In this document: positions 21,170 to 33,898 of the stretch, piece after piece
How positions within the stretch are numbered: the stretch's first letter is position 1
Layout of the letters: the number at the start of each line of letters is the position of its first letter
Source: Paratinospora sagittata
Taxonomy: Eukaryota; Streptophyta; Magnoliopsida; Ranunculales; Menispermaceae
NCBI GenBank assembly: GCA_035771175.1
Contig: CM069592.1
Span: 39,882,198 to 39,946,197, forward strand
DNA length: 64,000 nt
Reading direction: 5' to 3'
Program-made: the position numbers and the translations under genes
Notes under the pieces: generated by a model
Told to the model about the DNA's origin: nothing
The model's database searches: none
What the model saw: only the letters and a program-made list of their open reading frames with translations

Positions 21170-24100
21170 ATGGATTTTATGATCTGGAATTGTCAAGGGG
21201 CGGCTTCGAAGGAGTTTCACCGTTCCCTGAAAGACCTGCTTAAGATGCATAAACCAGGCATATTGGGGTTGTTAGAGCCCAAAGTGAGTGGATCTCAGGC
21301 AGATTTTCTCTGTAAAAAGCTAGGTTTTAATGAATGGGTCCGGGTAGAATCATTGGGTTTCAGTGGTGGTATTTGGGTGTTCTGGCATAGTTCTTGTCAA
21401 ATAAATATTATTGCTACTCATCCCCAGTTTATCCATATGAGGGTTCGGGATAGTAGTATGCATCAGTGGTTGTTATCTGTTGTTTATGGTAGTCCTACAG
21501 CCAGCTTGAAGAAGCTGTTATGGAGGGATCTTAATAAGAATGTTTTTGATATGAGTGAGCCTTGGATTATTGCGGGTGATTTTAATGCGGTGGTATGTTC
21601 CGAAGAAGTTAGTAGTGGGAATGCTGTGGCTCATCATGATAGCTCTGGTTTTGGGGATTGGATTTTTGATCATGATTTGCTGGACATGGGATTCTCCGGA
21701 CAAGCCTATACTTGGAGTAGGGGTATAGGGGATCAGTTTAAGGGAGCTCGCCTGGATCGAGTTTTATGTAATTTAGCTTGGAGGCATATGTTTGAGGACG
21801 CTAAAGTGATTCACCTTCCTAAACATCACTCTGACCATGTTCCTATCTTGGTTCGTTTACAGGGTTCAAGTGCCACTGTGAGGCCAACGCAGTTTAAATT
21901 TCAGGCAGCTTGGCTGACTCATCCGGGATTTTACAATGTCATTAAGGAGAATTGGAGTCGTGACCGATCTTTGGATACAAATAATCGGCATATAGCCTCG
22001 GTTCTTACTTCATGGAATAGTACCGAGTTTGGGAGTATTTCTAGGAGGAAGAAGAGGCTCTGGGCGAGACTTGCAGGCATTCAACGTGTCTTATCTAAAC
22101 ACCCTACACACCGTATTCATCTTTTGGAGTCTAAGCTTAAGAAGGAGCTGGACCTTGTTCTGTATCAAGAAGAACTTTCGTGGTTTCAGAAATCTAGAGC
22201 CGACTGGATCCTTTCGGGTGACCGCAATACCAAGTTCTATCACGCTACCACAGCCATTCGTCGGAGCAGGAATGTCATTGAGAGGTTAAAAGGTGCAGAT
22301 GGAAATTGGGTTTCAGATTCAGCTCAGTTGAAGCATCTAATTCAAGATTTTTATACCAGGCTATTTTCAAAAGAACCTTGCGGGGATATGTCTGATTTTC
22401 CTAAAGGGGGCTTTCCAATTCTAGATGGCGCTATCATGGCAAGGATTCATCAGCCCTTTGAGATTGAAGAGATTCGTCAGGCTTTATTTGAGATGGCTCC
22501 CTTCAAAGCGCCAGGCCCGGATGGTATTCATGCAGGTTTTTATCAACGCCTCTGGCCTACAGTGGGGCCTTCTGTCTACAAGCTTGTTCAAGGCTTTTTT
22601 TGGGTGTCAGGAAAGCTTCCAGATGGGATCAATGATACTCTGTTGGTATTAGTACCGAAGGTCCAGCATCTTGAATTATTGACCCAGCTTAGACCTATAA
22701 GTCTCTGTAACGTGGGCTATAAAGTGATTACAAAAGCTATGACAAATAGGCTAAAGATGATCCTCCCTAGTCTTGTTTCTCCCAACCAAAGTAGCTTTGT
22801 TCCTGGTCGCCAAATTACAGATAATGTCATTGTGTATCAAGAAGTCCTCCATTCAATGAGAACTAAGAAGAGTGGTGTATCTCATATGGCAATTAAGATT
22901 GATCTTGAAAAGGCCTATGATCGATTATCTTGGGATTTTATTGAAGACTCGTTGAAGGAGATTGGTCTTGGTGATGGGTGGATCCGAAATGTGATGCATT
23001 GTGTCTCATCCTTTAGGATGTCGATTGTCTGGAATGGGGATCTTTTGGATCGTTTCTCTCCTGAGCGCGGAGTTCGACAAGGGGATGCAATTTCGCCTTA
23101 TCTTTTTGTTCTGTGTATTGAAAGATTGGGTCATTTGATTAATGGGGCAGTGGAGCGAAAGGAATGGAAACCCATACAACTTTCTCGTAATGGTCCTTCT
23201 ATCTCCCACCTTTTCTTTGCAGATGATATGGTTTTGTTTGCGGAAGCATCTACAGAGCAGATAAAGGTTATTATGAAGTGCCTGGATTTATTTTGTGCGT
23301 GCTCGGGCCAAAGAGTTAACTACCAGAAATCTCATATATTTGTATCTCACAATGTGGAGCTTGCGGTGGCTCAAGACATATCTATTATTTCTGGTATTCC
23401 CCTTACGGACAACTTGGGTCGGTATCTTGGTGCTCCCTCCATTCATGGGAGGGTCCGACCTGCTGACTTTCAGTACATCATTGAGAGAGTGACTACTCGA
23501 TTGGAGGGGTGGAAGACAAAATTCTTGTCCTTTGCGGGTAGATTGGTTCTAGTTAAATCGGTGCTTAACTCTATTCCCATGTACATCATGCAGACTATGG
23601 TGTTACCAATAGGGGTGTGTAATACCATTGATAAATTAGTTCGACGTTTTCTATGGGGAGGATCTAATGAGAAGCAGGGCGTCAACCTCATTAAGTGGGA
23701 AATCATCATCAAACCTATGGAGGACGGTGGTCTTGGCATTAAGAGTATGGCTTATATGAACTTGGCTTTTTTGGCCAAATTGGGATGAAGACTAATTACA
23801 GATAAGAATAGCTTTTGGGCCAGAGTTGTTTCCATGAAGTATCTGCATCGAGAAGCTACTATTGATAGGTTGCAGCCTAAGAATGGGGCTTCCAATGCGT
23901 GGCGGGGCATTGTTAAAGCCTCGCCTATTTTACGTAGCGGAGTGCGGGCTCTAGTTCGTAATGGTAAGGACACTCTTTTTTGGCTTGATACATGGGTAGG
24001 TGAGGTGGCCTTAATCAATATGAAAATGCGGGATTTGAGTTTGGTGAAGATGTATAGGCCTGTCTCAAGCTACTGGGTGAAGGGTTCAAGGTGGGACTGG

Positions 24101-25125
24101 AATGCTCTATCAGGTTTACTCCCTTTTGAGGTTGAAAATAAACTTGCTGCTGTGCTCTTATGGGATGAGGAGGAGGTTGCAGATGGCATATGTTGGGGAG
24201 CTTCTAAGAGTGGCATATTAACGGTGACCTCTGCTTATACTATTTCTACTGGAACTCTTATGGGAGATCCTACTTCCCTTTGGAGGATGATTTGGAAGCT
24301 TAAAGTTCCTCAAAGATGCAAGACTTTTTTGTGGATGGTTGCGCATCGAAAGATCATGTGCAATGCTGAGCGGATGAAAAGGGGTTTCACCATGGCATCT
24401 GACTGTATTGAATGTGTGGGATGTATCGAGGATGTTGATCATATTTTTCGAAATTGCTCTAGAGCCGTGCAATTATGGAAGCGTCTATTGCAGCCAGTTG
24501 AGTATCATCTTCAGAGCAATTTGGATTTCCAAAGCTGGCTTGCTCATAATCTTGCTGGCGTTAATGATTGTAATGTGGACTGATAGAGAGGGTGAAGATG
24601 GTAGGCTGGTGTGCTCTCGACCATGGTTGGACTAAGCTTAATACTGATGGATGTCTTAAGAATGCTTCATCGCGAGCAGGGGGTGGCGGTCTTCTCCGTG
24701 ACTATCGTGGTATGTGGTTGAGGGGGTTTGTGGCTAATATTGGTTCTTGTACTGCAACTGAAGCTGAATTATGGGCTGCTGTTCATGGTCTACGTCTTGC
24801 TTGGGAGGAGGGCCATCGTTCTATAGTTTTCGAAACAGATTCGGCTATGGTGGCTGGTTGGTTAAAAGGCAACAGTATGCCGCAGCTTAGCCTTTCCAAC
24901 TTGATAAATGAGTGTAGAAGACTCCTTCAGAGAGATTGAATAGTTCAAGTTGAGCACATTTACAGAGAAGGTAATAGAGCAGCAGACTATTTGGCTACTG
25001 AGGCTTTGAAGTTCAATCGGGGAGTGTGTACCCTGTCTTCCCCTCCCCGTGGGTTATTCAATATTTTGAGGGAAGATGCAACTAGGGTTACTTGGCCTAG
25101 GAGAGTTCAAGATGTAGTGTGCTAG
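21170..25125 (+). pseudogene. LINE copy 1 ORF2 (endonuclease / reverse transcriptase / RNase H), broken
   Basis: The frame begins MDFMIWNCQGAAS, the typical start of plant L1 ORF2 proteins, and ends at the TAG at 25123-25125. The endonuclease part (GDFNAV, SDHVPIL) and the reverse transcriptase part (DLEKAYDRLSW, FADDMVLF) are present. Comparison with copy 2 shows three breaks: a TGG to TGA change at 23786-23788; a 175-bp deletion near 24576-24581 that also shifts the frame and removes sequence between the zf-RVT region and RNase H; and a second TGG to TGA at 24937-24939 within RNase H. An in-frame 3-nt gain in a T run near 22595 (GFFWVSG for DFWVSG) is also present. None of the pieces can make the full enzyme. 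Confidence 0.9.
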
Positions 25126-25170
25126 TTGTTTTTGCTGGGTGTTCCCCCTCTTTACCTTTTCAAAAAAAAA

Positions 25171-25183
25171 GAGATGAAACGTA
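25171..25183. repeat. Target-site duplication, 3' side of LINE copy 1
   Basis: gagatgaaacgta, identical to 18548-18560. It follows the nine-A tail of the element and marks its 3' border. Confidence 0.9.
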
Positions 25184-26216
25184 GGGTCAAACATTGAAAA
25201 ACTACCTCTTTTCACAGAGAACAGCACCTGGAAATTACGGTATAATACTTTTTTTTTCTCCACAAACCTGAGTTCAATCTTTAATTTTATTGACATAAAA
25301 AAAACCTTTAATTTTATTTTCTAGGAGGTTTATGACAATATTATTTCATTTTCTAAGGGGGTTCTATGAATTTAATAAGAAACAGGTTCGAGAAATTGTT
25401 AAAAGCAATGGAATGATAATCAGGCATTTTAATTAACTAGCCTATTTGAGAAATTGCATGTTAAAAGCAATGAAATGATAACCAGGCATTGCTGCTTGGC
25501 CACTCAATCAGTTGGGATTATTTTACCCACAAGAAAATATTTACTATTTCAGGACTTATAGTTTTGCTTAAAAAGTTAGCATTGATTAGAAAGTGTGAAT
25601 TGAAAAAAACACCTAACATGAAAAAAGAAATAAAAAAAAAGCATTGCTTCCACGTTTTGGACAAGGTCTGCAAAAAGAAATTTAAAAAGAAAGCTCAGTT
25701 TGGCACTCCAATAGAGGCATCTCTACTAGTTAAAATAGATTAATGAAAGTAGTTAAATGGTTTTTTTTTTTAATCCATATATAGTTTTTTTTTTTTAATT
25801 ATGATTTGGCAGATCTTCAATGATTTGAAATAAAATATAACATTTAGGGGGCTACCTTAATTAATATCCGAATAATTTATTTATGAAAGTCAAAAAAATA
25901 ATAGTAAAGTTTGACAAAAACTTGTCATTTCCTCATCTATCATAACTTTGTTTTCTAATATCTTAAGAAAGGGGAAATTAGACTAGAGCAATCAAAATCC
26001 AAACAACTACGGAATCAATCAGAGTTTCGAAGGGAACTGGCAAGGTTTCTCAAGCCTGCTCAGCCTAATTCAATCTTCAGCACAACAATGAAAGAAAGAA
26101 AATGCAGATAAACGTCTATAAAGATGGGTTTTTATGGAAACAAGAGATTCGTAATTAATTGTGAGTATTATAACTTTGATATATCATAAATATATACTTA
26201 AAAGAGACTTTGTATC

Positions 26217-26758
26217 CAAGGGTGTCAAAAAACTGGGTATGGATGGGAATGGGTACAGACAACGTCTTATATTAAAGGACATATAACATGTTCATATCCG
26301 GCTCGGTTTGAAAAGTAGATAACAAATGTTTGTTCATACCCGTATATTTTAAAAATCAGGTAGCTAGTTTTGTCAGTACCTGTATATTTTTTCAAAAATA
26401 TATGGTGGTAAAGTTTGTTTTTTCATTAAAAAAATAGTGATATCGTGTCAATAGAAATGAAGAAGGAAGAAAATAAAGAAAGAAAAAATTTAGAAGAAAT
26501 ATAAATAAAAAAAGGTTCAACAAGATAGGACATTGACTAATTAAAATATATTGTAACATATTTATTTATCCACTTTATTAAATAAGAACTGGGTACCCGA
26601 TTTTTAAAGCTCTTATTCGAACCCGATCCGACTTTTAAAATGGACAAAAGCATTTTGTCCATACCCGGCCTAATTTTTAAAAGACTTTATCCGTTCACAT
26701 TTTAAAGCAGGCCGGACGAAAGCAGACAAATCGGTCCAGGCCCATTTTTCCACCCCTA
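26217..26758. mobile_element. hAT-like non-autonomous transposon
   Basis: A 542-bp element whose ends are imperfect inverted repeats: the left begins caagggtgtcaaaaa and the right, reverse-complemented, begins taggggtggaaaaatggg. It is flanked by an 8-bp direct repeat with one mismatch (tttgtatc at 26209-26216, cttgtatc at 26759-26766). The 8-bp target size and the GGGTG-type ends fit the hAT superfamily. It has no coding capacity. The interior contains further complementary stretches rich in the acccg/cgggt phrasing seen in this plant family. Confidence 0.65.
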
Positions 26759-26847
26759 CTTGTATCAATGTCCCTATACGACAACTTATTCATTATTTGC
26801 CCAATGGGTGGGAGGTGCAACGAACTGTCCTCTTGCATTTTAGATAA

Positions 26848-27565
26848 AAATAGGATTCCTAAATATAAATATGTAGTAACTTTAATAGGGAAGAACTTAT
26901 GATTTTACTAGGAAAAAGAAAAACTAAAAATACTCTAAAGTTGTACATGTACATAGTTTTGAAGCTGAGTCTTGGGCACAAAAGTCGCGGTAAAGATTGC
27001 CTATCCTATTACATTTATACCTTAAAAAGCCTTTGACAATAAGCAATTAATTTCTAACCTATTTAATTAGGCCCCGGGAGTGATTTTCCAAAAGCTCTTT
27101 TTCAAGAAGCTTTTTTAGAAAAAACACTTTTAAAAAAAACTGGTCTTACTTAGCTTATTCTAAAAGTAGAAAACTAGTTTCCCCACCTGCATGCAGTTTG
27201 ACTAGAAATAAGTGTTGCCAAACACCTCCAAAAGCACTTTTAGATGTGCTTCTCCAAAAATACTTTGGAAAAACTCTCTCAAATGAGACCTTAAGCTTTC
27301 TCAATCAGGCTTTAGTTAGTATAAAATGGGATTCCTAAACATAAATATGTAATAATTTTAATTGGGAAGAACTTATGATTTACTAGGATTAAAAAAAGAC
27401 CATAAAATACTCAACAACTATATAAGTACATAGTTTTGAAGCTCAGTCTTAGACACAAAAGTCCGTGATAAAGATTGCTTACCCTAGCACGCCTTGAAGC
27501 CTTTGATAATAAGCAAGTAATTTACCCACACATTTAAGCTTTCTCAATCAAGGTTTAATTAGCGT
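26848..27565. repeat. Segmental direct duplication, one copy split by a MITE
   Basis: About 240 bp occur twice in the same orientation: copy A at about 26848-27069 plus 27291-27320, and copy B at about 27323-27565. They share phrases such as gggaagaacttatgatt and acatagttttgaagct and differ at many positions. Copy A is interrupted by the element at 27070-27290, while copy B retains the uninterrupted junction (atttaagctttctcaatca). Confidence 0.7.
27070..27290. mobile_element. PIF/Harbinger-like MITE inside a duplicated segment
   Basis: About 221 bp with imperfect terminal inverted repeats (left ggccccgggagtgattttcc; right reverse-complemented ggtctcatttgagagagttt). TTA flanks both sides (27067-27069 and 27291-27293). 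The interior is itself rich in complementary stretches around agctttttt / aaaagc. The neighbouring duplicate at about 27520-27550 preserves an empty site, which supports a real insertion. Confidence 0.6.
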
Positions 27566-28057
27566 CAAAACATTATTTACCTAGGTTTGAAAAACTTATC
27601 TCTCATGTAATAAAGGAGGATAATAACAGAGAGGCAAAGAAACGGTGAGAATTACCAGCTGGTATGATTTATAAATCCAAATTTCTCTCCACATAACTTT
27701 TAGAGTGATGCTACATTTGAATGTTACTTTAGCATTTTCCTAACTTTCATGATCATCTATCACGTAAACAATAGACAATTGAATATTATATCATGCTCAA
27801 ATATTACATATATAGTATTTTAAGACATGACAATAGATGGCAGAATGTGGTACAATCAATATTATCTTCTTTCTTTTATCAATATATGATTTTTTGCATA
27901 GCATGGGAGAGCCTAAGCCTATATGGGCTTTTCACTACCTATTTCAAACATTTTCAACAAATCGTTTTCATATTTCATTTGGGATATGAAAGTCCTTCCA
28001 ACAACTTATGTACCTCAAACTATTGTGAATATAAAGATATGAAAATTTAATATATAT

Positions 28058-30185
28058 CACTAAAAGGACACAACCCTTAACTTTATAGCTTTTAAAAAAA
28101 TGCTATGGTATCATACATACATATATATAGCATTTTTCCATGTGCTATGACAGCCCATGCTATCAAAAGTATTTTTTTTATTATAGCATTTTATATACCC
28201 TATCTTAAGATTTACTTTGATAGCTTTTATAACAATGACTCAACATTGCTTTTATAAAATGCTATAAAAGTGTTTTATTGCTTTTTTAAAGTGCTATGAT
28301 AAGAGTTTCATGTCTTTAACTTCAAAACAACTATAGTTAATTAAAGGTGCTATGAAGTGTCTCATTTTCTAAAACTTCCATAGGCATCTAAAAATGCTAT
28401 GGTAATAGAAAGAAAAAAAATGCTATGCTTGATGTCCTTGCTTGTATAATGATCTTTTTCCATTCTATATTGTCCTTGCTTCTATGACTATATATCTTTC
28501 AATCTATTAAAATTACACTTCATTGACCATTGAAAATAAAAAGTATATTTCATACAAGTTATATTGAAGGAAAAAAGGTAAATCTACATTCAACAACACG
28601 TACAAATAAAAATAAAAAGTCTTAATTGTTTAAAGTACATGAATAATAAAATTGATGTTTTCCTAAATATGATCTTCTGTTGTCCCAAGTTGATCAGTCT
28701 ATTGAGAAAGGGTTCTAAGTTTCTTTTTTTTTTTTTTTTCTAAACACATGGATATGCACATCATACTTTCTACTAATTAACAAACTACAGGTTTCAATAT
28801 ATTGTTAAGTATTCCGTCTAGGATGTACATCACCTTGCCATCAATCAAACTCAAAAATATAAACCATTTGACACAAAATGTCAAATCATTTTCTCTCACA
28901 AACATTTCATCAAACAACTTTCTTGCATAGAACATAAGCACTCCTATATATATATTTCAAACAATCACTCTCACAAAAAAAATCAAAAGATACCAAATCA
29001 TGAAAAAAAAAACCAAATTTAAACCCAACATTCCTCTTTTGAATCCATTGAAACCTACCACTCCAATTCAAACTAATCCTTTAGGAAAAAAAGAAAAAAA
29101 AGATTGCAATAGATTGGTGAACATAATTGAATCAATAAAAAAATAGAGCAGTTAAAAAAAAAATAAGTAAAAGAAGAAACTACCTGATGGAGAACAATAT
29201 TCGTATCAAAAATAAGAATGGTGGAACCAATCGAACCTAGGCGAGCAAGTGAAGCTCCGCAACTCAGAAAATTTGCAACGTTCTGAAAAAAAGATTAAAC
29301 GTTCTGCTTAACTTAATTAAACTCAACTGCAAGAGACCAGACGAAAAGAGAGAGAGACAGCACAAATTTCATCAAAATCACATAAAAACGATAACCAAAT
29401 TACGAAAATCGCACGAACCCAACCCAACACATGCGAAGTCCAATTGAAAATTATCAAAATCAAATCAACTCAATAAAACAACATGAGAAGCCAACTGCAG
29501 CATGAAAATCACGGTCCACAAACTTGTCCTTAAAGGTAGTAAAACTAACAACATTGCAGATCAAATCACAACCTCAAATAAATAAATAAATAAAATCTAC
29601 CAAAAGTCAGGAAAAACAAACTGAAAGACGAACAATTCGTTCTTAATTACACGGAAATGAAACCCTAGAAAGCGGAAATAACAAATGCTCTCAGTACTAT
29701 CTTCTTCTCCGGATACGTCGCTGCAATAGGGTTCCAATGATCTCTAGGATTTCAGACGAGTAAGATTCAAGATGGTACTTACAACAGTGGAAGCGAAGAG
29801 GTCGCACGATCAAATTGATCCGCTCGATGTCGTAGTTCGTAGAGATGAAAGGAGATCAAGAGGATAAACGATGTCGTCTCATGCAGATCTGGAGGCGGAT
29901 GTGAAGACTTGTGCGATGACAATTTCATGATCTGATTGAGCTGTTTCGGATTGGCGAAAAGTTTGTTGAATCTGAAATCTCATCTTAAAAAAGGATTCTA
30001 CTCTGAAACCTTTAGAGATTTCTCGTCGAAACGGTTTTTTTTTCTTAGAGCTGCTATGTTTTAGTAACTAAATGCTATTAATTAAAAATGTTACCTATTT
30101 CTTTAGCATTATCTACTAAAATGTCATTAAATACTTATTTTTAATAGCATTTTTAAAATAATGCTATAATGTGATGCTATTGAAA
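28058..30185. mobile_element. Putative DNA transposon with clustered subterminal repeats (borders uncertain)
   Basis: A short motif, tgctatg or its complement (often with an adjoining A/T run), occurs about ten times between 28080 and 28440 and again about six times between 30045 and 30180, in both orientations. Such clustered subterminal motifs are typical of CACTA/En-Spm and some Mutator-like elements. The left edge contains cactaaaagg at about 28059, but no matching tagtg end was found on the right. Between the clusters, 29180-30000 is less AT-rich; read on the minus strand it looks like a leader and exon/intron piece of a gene. No transposase frame is present, so it would be non-autonomous. 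Confidence 0.45.
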
Positions 30186-30209
30186 GGTTTTTTTTTTTAT
30201 TTTTTTTTA

Positions 30210-30416
30210 CCAGTTACGGTTAGCTACCTTGGGTGGAAGAGGCCTATTCGCTTAAGCAAGAAGTTTCGGTTTTGAATATTTGTAGATGCAGAAAATTTTG
30301 TTGGGAAAGATCTTCGTTTTGGCGCCCAACAGTTATTTGGAGTCTAGGTAAATTTGTCTCATCGAGAAGTGGAAGAAGGATGTCACCTGGGCACCGAAAT
30401 CTCGATAATAAAAAAA
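30210..30416 (+). mobile_element. SINE (plus strand), related to the one at 1383
   Basis: The body shares its order of motifs with 1383-1591: the ttttgaatatttgtagat block, a middle block, and the 3' CACCTGgGCACC block followed by an A-rich tail at about 30408-30420. The flanking direct repeat is not clear (gaaaggtttt on the left versus gaaagggtttt on the right is possible). Confidence 0.5.
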
Positions 30417-30438
30417 GAAAGGGTTTTCTCTTTTGTAG

Positions 30439-30463
30439 TATATATATATATATATATATATAT
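30439..30463. repeat. (TA)n microsatellite
   Basis: A continuous TA run just after the SINE tail. Confidence 0.85.
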
Positions 30464-33400
30464 TCGAACATCTATTAATGATTTTTAAAAACATATATGA
30501 TGTACATTCATTAGACCTCACTAATTGAGTTAAAGAAACATATTACCTTTTGTATTATTGTAACATTGCCCATGTTGAATAGATATTTGTTATAGTGTCT
30601 CCTATCATCAACGGACATGGAATAGATTTGGTGTACCTGAAAACATATCGGTATCTTACTACCAAGTCTTTAATTCGCAAGCCATGCACTTGGGATGATA
30701 TGAATGAATATGAAATTAATAGAGTCCTAACATTCAAAATGTCATTCATACAGTGTTGAAAATTGTTAAGTGTAACGACATGATTAAAATTGTTTATAAA
30801 AGAGAGGTATGTGCATGTATCAAATATAGTTAGTTGTCTACTAGGGCAAAATAAAGAAGATATATAACAAGGTTAACCTGCATTTTGACGTTGCCAAGAA
30901 TGGTTGATGTCTTCTTCTTCTTCTTCTTCTTTCAAGATGAATGTTGTGTGAGTTCTAATCGAAGTAAGTCTTTAACGATTATGTTCTATTTTGTTCCTTT
31001 ACTTTGTTCATCAAAATGTATTGTTCTTAGCCGTATCATGGCTATTTATGAAACACATTTATCTTATAAAAAAAAAAAAGCTCTGATACCATATTAGAAA
31101 CTACGTACTCGATCTAAATTCTTTTAATTACTAATTCGAGATCTAAGTAGGAAGCTATTTACTTATAGATTATTTGATAGTGAAGAATATAAATTAGCTA
31201 CATTAATATTACATCCATATTTTATACATTGATGGACATGTTTAGACCAAAAGTAATCTTTGAATTGAGATGAGGTATATACAACGATGGATGCATAGGC
31301 ATGAGAATAGAGCTAAAAGATGCTTGGACTCATCTACTTATTAAGTAGTGCGCATATTGCCGCCTTGTGCTCGGTAGGAAGTGCTCAACTTAACCTGGCC
31401 TATTGCTCGACAAATGGTACCATTATAATGTCAATCATAAAAAGGGACATTAATATAATATTGTTGATAAGAGTGTTTTCAATACCTATGTTAGTGATTG
31501 AAAAGACTTGTTGATAAGATAAGGTACAAAAGATACTACCGATCACATTGCATATATACTTTCAGAAAGTGTAAATTGTCGAATATTGATTGTGAGTTCT
31601 ATATAATTTTCTAAATACTACATATGTATTTTTGGTCATTGTGCTAAAGTTTATTTTTGAAATAGAAGCTTCATTTATTTATTTAGTTGCTCCTATTTAC
31701 ATAATGTATTTCAATGATTTTGTTATAAATTATTGTACATTAAATATATATAATTGTCCCTAGTTATCAAGAGTTTGTATAAGTACATTAATTGTAAAGT
31801 CAAGTAATATTATATTAAAATCAACTCCAGGCTTTATTTTTTTATTTTTTTAAAAGAAAAATTGGAGCATCATTTCAATAATTAATCCCCATATACAATA
31901 GCAAGATTTAATTCTAATTTTAATCAACATCTTAAAACTATATAATTATTTGTTGAGAAGATTAATCACCAATATACCAATAGATTAAACAAGGAAAATG
32001 ATAGCAATATTAAATTTTATAAGTTGAGATATGGAAATTAAAAGGAATATATGAAACTCCAAACAGAAGGATCCATGAAAGATTAGACTCTAAAGCAAAA
32101 TCAGCCCTAATATTCTTGTAAAACTAGCCATGGAGCTCTCCTACTTCTTAGGAAATGGCGACTCTTAGCCAGCTACAGAAGGGTAAAAAAATAGTTTAAA
32201 AGAGTTTTGATTTACGCAGTTCTAGCCAATGGAAAACCGACGCGTTGAGAACACTTTATCGGAAGGTAGTGGACTCTGACGCGTGTGCTATTGATTTCCT
32301 CGGACCGTCGAAATGCGTCGCGGGCGCAGTGAAACTACGTAAGCTTTTACTCATATCGTGACACGCGTTCGAATGACTGTCTCTTTTAACTTTCTTCGTG
32401 TCGATGGTTTATGGGTTGATTTAACTTGGATGTGATTGAGTGAACTTTGTACCTACGTGTGAGTGGAACCCACAACTTGCAGCATTTAGGGTACAAAAAC
32501 AAATAAAATTATTAGAATATGTCATTTCTAAATAATGTACGTGCACTTCTTAAGAAATATAATCTACTTTTATTATTTAAGAAGAAGTATAATCCTCGAT
32601 TAGGGTAGCTTTTATTATTTTGTTAAATTATTATTTTTACCTTAAGGTAGCTATAGTAAAAATCTAAAAACAATATTAAGATTTTTCAGGGATTTTAATT
32701 ATAAATAGAGAATGAAAAAAATAATTTCATCATGAGTTTTAAAACTTTTGATATTATAATAATAGAGGTAAGTTATAGTGGGCAGAGTGCACAATACTAT
32801 AGATCCACTATTTTTTGTACCTTTAATACATCATATTTATGCTAATTGATCATTCATATTATAAATCAGTGAATCCACTCGGAAGAGACACAGGGAGAGC
32901 ATAAACGATCCATCATATCAATATAAAATTTTCAATTCTTTTTATTTTTTTTTATTTTTTATTTTTTATTTTTGTTGGGTCCTTTTAAGTTTTTGTCATT
33001 TTCTCTTTGTTTACTCTTTCAAATGGAACTATTGCATCTTGTTTCACTGCCTTTCATCGTTTTACACCCTTTTCACCTTAGTACTGTTCAATAGCTTCAG
33101 CTAATCTTTTGTAGTCTCATTGGCTTCAGGGAAAAGTAGTATTATATATTGCCATCTTCTTGGTAAGTCAAAGGAATCAGGGAAGCCATGTCTTCTTCTT
33201 TTAATCATTTGGGGAATTAATAACTAATAAACAAGCTGCAAATTAAGCATAAACCTTTTTACTTTAAAAATAGCCTAAAAGGAGAATAAATATATAGGAA
33301 ACAACCTTACAAAAAGAGTTTAAAATTCTCATAATACACAAGAAAGAGACTTGTAGTTAAAATTTTAGCATAGTCCCAAACGTTTGTCTACAATTATGAT

Positions 33401-33661
33401 GTGAAATTTATGTATAATTGTTTTATGTATAATTGTGGGCACTCTCTCCTCGCAAACCTATATTTAAGGATAAGTTAGACCCATAAAATTGATCATGGTA
33501 TTAGAGTAAGCGTGTATGTCAGGGATGGCACTAGTTGAGTTTGTATTTATAGATGCTCAAAAAGAGTATTAACATAGTTTTATATCTGTTAGATACAATT
33601 ATGACGTGCAATATGGTATAACTTATAGGCCCATGAACTCTTAGGAGTACTATTAATTTTA

Positions 33662-33898
33662 TTTATTTATTTTTGAAGATCTGGGTATCCGGGCATGTTT
33701 GCGAGCATTCGACTAATCTCAGAATGTGCAAGTCCTTAGTCCGCAAAGAGGGCACCCCTGGAACTCTAAAAAATAGAAACTCTAAAAAATTTTCTCGTTC
33801 GAGCTCGTATATACCTTGGAAAGAGAATAAGTGGATAAGGTTCGAATTCACAACCTTTTGGTTACTTGACCCCTATTCAACCACTTGGCTAACATCTC
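33662..33898 (-). mobile_element. SINE (minus strand) with good tRNA-like promoter boxes
   Basis: Read on the minus strand from about 33898, the element shows a tRNA-like box A (ttagccaagtgg) and a box B (gaattcgaacc), the internal promoter of RNA polymerase III. It runs through a body shared with the SINE at 57535-57774 and ends in a GGATACCC-type 3' motif followed by an A-rich tail at 33657-33675. The flanks are A/T-rich similar stretches (tttatttatttattttt against ttttttatatttattttt), so a target duplication is likely but cannot be delimited. Confidence 0.65.

Larger units (their letters stand above)
18561..25170 (+). mobile_element. L1-type LINE, copy 1 (inactivated)
   Basis: This non-LTR retrotransposon of about 6.6 kb lies between exact 13-bp target-site duplications and ends in a short poly(A) at 25162-25170. 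It has the plant L1 layout: a 5' region, ORF1 with a CCHC knuckle, then ORF2 with endonuclease, reverse transcriptase and RNase H. It is nearly identical to the copy at 50256-57040 from about 19334 to the end. The first 780 bases are unrelated to that copy. ORF2 is broken by two stop mutations and a 175-bp deletion, so the element cannot supply its own ORF2 protein. The TSD is still perfect, so the insertion is fairly recent. Confidence 0.93.

Noticed and set aside
25489..25743. Lysine-rich 84-residue open frame after LINE copy 1
   Set aside because: Composition simply reflects A-rich DNA; no start context or motif.
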